A DNA stretch of 26,357 nucleotides from PALSA-660 sp036508875 (GTDB lineage: Bacteria; Actinomycetota; Coriobacteriia; Anaerosomatales; PALSA-660): assembly GCA_036508875.1 (NCBI GenBank), contig DATCGP010000019.1, positions 1 through 26,357 of the forward strand. The letters run 5' to 3'. A program made the position numbers and the translations under genes. Shown here piece after piece: positions 22,282 to 26,357 of this stretch (positions are counted from its first letter, which is position 1; each line of letters starts with the position of its first letter). The notes under the pieces were generated by a model. It was not told the origin of the DNA and did no database searches. It saw only the letters and a program-made list of their open reading frames with translations.

Positions 22282-23202
22282 TCAAGCCCGGGCAGGACCG
22301 GGCCGCATCGCCAGCCCCGCCGCCGCTTCAAGCACGAGCAGCGCAGCCAGCCGGACGGTGCGTCCGTCCACAGCATCCGCCGTGGCGTCGATCTCGGTGA
22401 TGTCGAGGGCGGCGACTCGCGCGTCGCGCGCGAGCAGGAACGTCAGCGAGCGCAGCTCGTGCGTGCTGATGCCTCCGGGCGCCGAGGAGGGACAGCCGGG
22501 GACTTCCGCGCGGTCGCACACGTCGGCGTCGATGTCTACGAACACCGGGCGTCCACCCGCGCCCGCGACCTTGAGAGCGGACTCCGCGACCTCTTTGAGG
22601 GCGCGGTGAGCGAGCTCGCTGCGGTGCACGACGCTGATGCCGTACTCGCGCGCCCGGGCGGCGTACGCCGGCGAGTTCGAGAAGTCGGCGATGCCGATCT
22701 GCACGATGTTGTGTCCCGGGAGGCCGGCGTCGAGCAACCGGCGAACCGGCGAACCGTTGCTGTCTCCATCGCGGAGGTCGTGGTGCGCGTCGACGGTGAT
22801 AAGCCCCCACCCGGACAGGTCGGCTCCGGCCAGCCCGAGCATCGTGGAGTAGGTGATCGAGTTGTCCCCGCCGAGCGCGACGAGCAGACGCGATCCGGCG
22901 GTCCGCGCGACAGCCGCAGCGACGCGTTCGACACCACCGGCACCGTCCGGGTCCGGCACGTCGCCGTAGTCGCACGCCCGCAGCGTCGCGACGTCCACGG
23001 CGTGGCTTCCGGCCCACGTCGAGTACCGCATCAGAGCCTCGCGGACCGCCGATGGGGTAGCGTGAGCTCCGGTGGGCGTGATGGATGAGGCGTGCGCGGG
23101 TATCCCGATGAGCGCAAGGTCGACGGGTGCCGTAGAGTCTCCGCCGGCGGGAACGATCCAGTGACCGGCGCGAGGCCACAGCGGGTCTGTCGGAAGTGAC
23201 AT
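22282..23202 (-). CDS. hutG: Ureohydrolase-family protein, probable formimidoylglutamase
   Basis: A 306-residue member of the arginase/agmatinase/formimidoylglutamase superfamily. Metal-site motifs are G-G-D-N-S (111-115), D-A-H-H-D (138-142) and D-I-D-A-D (223-227). The genes hutH and hutU next to it make formimidoylglutamase (N-formimino-glutamate to glutamate and formamide) the best call; agmatinase is the alternative. N114 replaces the histidine that normally binds the first manganese ion, see findings. The ATG at 23202 was chosen because the upstream in-frame sequence runs antisense into hutH and is Arg/Asp-rich. AGGGG lies about 12 bases upstream, so the site is not strong. It is divergent from hutH across 180 bases and convergent with nothing; its end faces the marR promoter. 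Confidence 0.8.
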   Translation of the reverse strand: MSLPTDPLWPRAGHWIVPAGGDSTAPVDLALIGIPAHASSITPTGAHATPSAVREALMRYSTWAGSHAVDVATLRACDYGDVPDPDGAGGVERVAAAVARTAGSRLLVALGGDNSITYSTMLGLAGADLSGWGLITVDAHHDLRDGDSNGSPVRRLLDAGLPGHNIVQIGIADFSNSPAYAARAREYGISVVHRSELAHRALKEVAESALKVAGAGGRPVFVDIDADVCDRAEVPGCPSSAPGGISTHELRSLTFLLARDARVAALDITEIDATADAVDGRTVRLAALLVLEAAAGLAMRPGPARA

Positions 23203-23382
23203 GGCGTGGATCGTCCCCTCAGTCGGTTCGGCGGCCGCCTTGACGGGCGGGCCGTAGTTGCGACACTGGCCTAGGTCCGTTCGTGTGCGCGGACACATAC
23301 ACACTCTAGTACGCATCGGCGTCGCGGGCGGCGCAGGTGCGGATGGCTCCCGGGAAGGGAGCCGGAAGGTGGTAGTCACCCG
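23203..23382. promoter_or_regulatory. Divergent control region between hutG and hutH
   Basis: This 180-base gap must hold the promoters of both hut directions. An inverted pair TGTG-N6-CACA lies at 23284-23297, followed by ACACAC. No -35/-10 pair is convincing on either strand. GGAAGGTGG near 23364 is the likely ribosome binding region for hutH. Confidence 0.35.
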
Positions 23383-24921
23383 ATGAGTCTTCCCGTTGTG
23401 CTCGGCGACGGCCCCCTGTCCGTGGCGGACGTCGTGGCGGTGGCGAGGCAGGGCGCCAAGGTGTGCCTCTCGGAGAACGCCTCGGCGGCGATCGAGGCGG
23501 CGCGCGCCCACATAGACCGGCTCGCGAGTTCTGGCGTGCCGGTGTATGGCGTGAGCACCGGCTTCGGGGCCCTCGCGACCCGCTACATCGAGCCCGCGAA
23601 GCGGCACCAGCTCCAGCGCTCGCTCGTGCGGTCGCACGCGGCAGGAAGCGGCCCGGAGGTCGAGACCGAGGTCGTCCGCGCGCTCATGCTGCTCCGTCTC
23701 GCGACGCTGTGCACCGGCCGCACCGGCGTGCGCCTGTCCACCGTGCGCACCTACGCGGGGATGCTCAACGCGGGCATCACTCCGTGCGTGCCCGAGTTCG
23801 GCTCGCTCGGCTGCTCGGGCGACCTCGCGCCGCTGGCCCACTGCGCGCTCGCGCTGATCGGCGAGGGTGAGGTCCGCACCGCCGACGGGGTCCTCCGACC
23901 TGCTGCCGAAGCGCTCGCCGCTGCGGGCCTGGTCCCGGTCGAGCTCGAGGAGAAGGAAGGCCTCGCGCTCATCAACGGCACCGACGGCATGCTCGGCATG
24001 CTCGTGCTCGCGATCGAGGACCTGCGCGGACTCGTCAAGGTCGCGGACATCGCAGCCGCGATGAGCACGGAGGCGCTCCTCGGCACCGACCGCGTGCTCG
24101 CGGCGGACCTGCAGGCGCTGCGGCCGCACCCCGGGCAGGCGGCGTCCGCGCGCAACATGGCGCGGCTGCTCGCCGGTTCGCCGATCGTCGCCTCCCACCT
24201 CACCGACGACATCCGCGTGCAGGACGCGTACTCGCTCCGCTGCGCGCCGCAGGTGGCCGGAGCGGTCAGGGATACGCTGGACCACGCCGCCACTGTCGCC
24301 GGGCGTGAGCTCGCCTCGGCCATCGACAACCCGGCGGTCCTGCCGGACGGGCGGGTGGAATCGAACGGCAACTTCCACGGCGCGCCGCTCGCCTACGTGC
24401 TCGACTTCCTCGCCATCGTCGCGGCGGACCTCGCCTCGATCGGCGAGCGCCGGACCGACCGGATGCTGGACCCCGCGCGTTCCCACGGGCTGCCGGCGTT
24501 CCTGGCCGACGACCCCGGCGTCGACTCGGGCCACATGATCGCCCAGTACACGCAGGCCGGGATCGTCAGCGAGATGAAGCGGCTGGCCGCTCCCGCCAGC
24601 GTCGACTCTATCCCGTCATCGGCCATGCAGGAGGACCACGTCTCGATGGGCTGGAGCGGCGCCCGGAAGCTGCGGCGCAGCATCGACGGCCTCGGCCGCG
24701 TGCTCGCGATCGAGCTGCTGACCGCCGCCCGTGCCCTGGACCTGCGCGCGCCGCTCGTTCCCGCTCCGGGCACCGGCGCCGTGCGCGACCTGATCCGATC
24801 GCACGTGCCCGGACCCGGCCCCGACCGGTACCTCGCGCCGGAGATCGAAGCGGCACACCGGCTCGTGGTCGGTGGCGAAGTGGTGGCTGCGGCGTCCGCG
24901 GCCGTCGGAGAGCTCGGTTAG
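23383..24921 (+). CDS. hutH: Histidine ammonia-lyase
   Basis: A 512-residue full-length enzyme that eliminates ammonia from L-histidine to give urocanate, the first step of histidine breakdown. V-Y-G-V-S-T-G-F-G (54-62) contains the conserved active-site tyrosine (Y55). G-S-L-G-C-S-G-D-L-A-P-L (140-151) holds the tripeptide C144-S145-G146, which should cyclise into the MIO cofactor; most family members have Ala-Ser-Gly. S-S-A-M-Q-E-D-H-V-S-M-G (about 410-421) and N-F-H-G (about 331-334) are further family signatures. The ATG at 23383 follows a GGAAGGTGG. hutU begins 27 bases downstream on the same strand, so the two form an operon, with hutG divergent. Soluble homotetramer by family. Confidence 0.96.
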   Translation: MSLPVVLGDGPLSVADVVAVARQGAKVCLSENASAAIEAARAHIDRLASSGVPVYGVSTGFGALATRYIEPAKRHQLQRSLVRSHAAGSGPEVETEVVRALMLLRLATLCTGRTGVRLSTVRTYAGMLNAGITPCVPEFGSLGCSGDLAPLAHCALALIGEGEVRTADGVLRPAAEALAAAGLVPVELEEKEGLALINGTDGMLGMLVLAIEDLRGLVKVADIAAAMSTEALLGTDRVLAADLQALRPHPGQAASARNMARLLAGSPIVASHLTDDIRVQDAYSLRCAPQVAGAVRDTLDHAATVAGRELASAIDNPAVLPDGRVESNGNFHGAPLAYVLDFLAIVAADLASIGERRTDRMLDPARSHGLPAFLADDPGVDSGHMIAQYTQAGIVSEMKRLAAPASVDSIPSSAMQEDHVSMGWSGARKLRRSIDGLGRVLAIELLTAARALDLRAPLVPAPGTGAVRDLIRSHVPGPGPDRYLAPEIEAAHRLVVGGEVVAAASAAVGELG

Positions 24922-24948
24922 ACAACCGTTCCCCAGAGGCGACTTCGC

Positions 24949-26357
<1,409 letters not shown>

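Noticed and set aside
23284..23297. TGTG-N6-CACA as a CRP/FNR-type site in the hut control region
   Set aside because: The spacing between half-sites is two bases too short for that consensus (TGTGA-N6-TCACA), and a four-base arm is weak evidence.
23203..24534. N-terminal extension of the hutG frame on the minus strand
   Set aside because: It is the antisense of hutH, rich in Arg/His/Val, and has no homology to ureohydrolases; the real start is ATG 23202.

Overview
The window comes from a GC-rich bacterial chromosome with short intergenic gaps, GTG and TTG starts as well as ATG, and no insertion sequence, prophage or CRISPR array that I could see. Gene content (S55 peptidase, MarR plus paired ABC exporter, hut genes, a selenoprotein) fits an actinobacterial lineage, possibly a Coriobacteriia relative. 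That placement is inference from composition and family resemblance, not a phylogeny.

Left part (1-7.5 kb): the 3' end of tadA is followed by tRNA-Ser(GGA), a strong hairpin terminator, a secreted SpoIVB-type S55 peptidase-domain protein on the minus strand, and tRNA-Ser(CGA) with its own terminator. Next come two divergent ATP-grasp ligase-like genes. The right-hand one is coupled by a one-base overlap to a family 2 glycosyltransferase, which suggests a small cell-surface modification locus.

Middle part (7.5-14 kb): a minus-strand set holds a LysR regulator, a thioredoxin/NHL protein, a metallo-beta-lactamase-fold hydrolase and a thioredoxin-fold protein without CxxC. The thioredoxin/NHL gene is interrupted by one in-frame TGA exactly where the family has a redox cysteine (U-I-N-C). 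A perfect 7-bp hairpin with a GU-containing loop begins 17 nt after that TGA. I read this as a selenoprotein with a bacterial SECIS element, which is the main discovery in this window. An ordinary gene finder would split it into two ORFs. Beyond it lie a divergent membrane protein, a B12-binding radical SAM protein, a short relic resembling a hydrolase C-terminus, and a GlsB-type membrane protein.

Right part (14-26 kb): a secreted NlpC/P60-like protein, a nitroreductase and a zinc alcohol dehydrogenase-like protein are followed by a minus-strand operon, marR - ABC - ABC - PaaI thioesterase. It has overlapping ATGA junctions, a candidate MarR operator at its promoter and a terminator at its end. 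The ABC pair has one degenerate and one consensus ATP site, as in heterodimeric exporters. The window closes with histidine utilisation genes: hutG (minus), and hutH and hutU (plus, hutU cut by the window edge). Together they would convert histidine to urocanate, then imidazolone propionate, and later split formimidoylglutamate; hutI is not in view.

No stretch longer than 300 bases lacks a gene. The largest gaps are about 290 bases (2917-3203), about 195 bases (4613-4807 and 14033-14227) and 180 bases (23203-23382).
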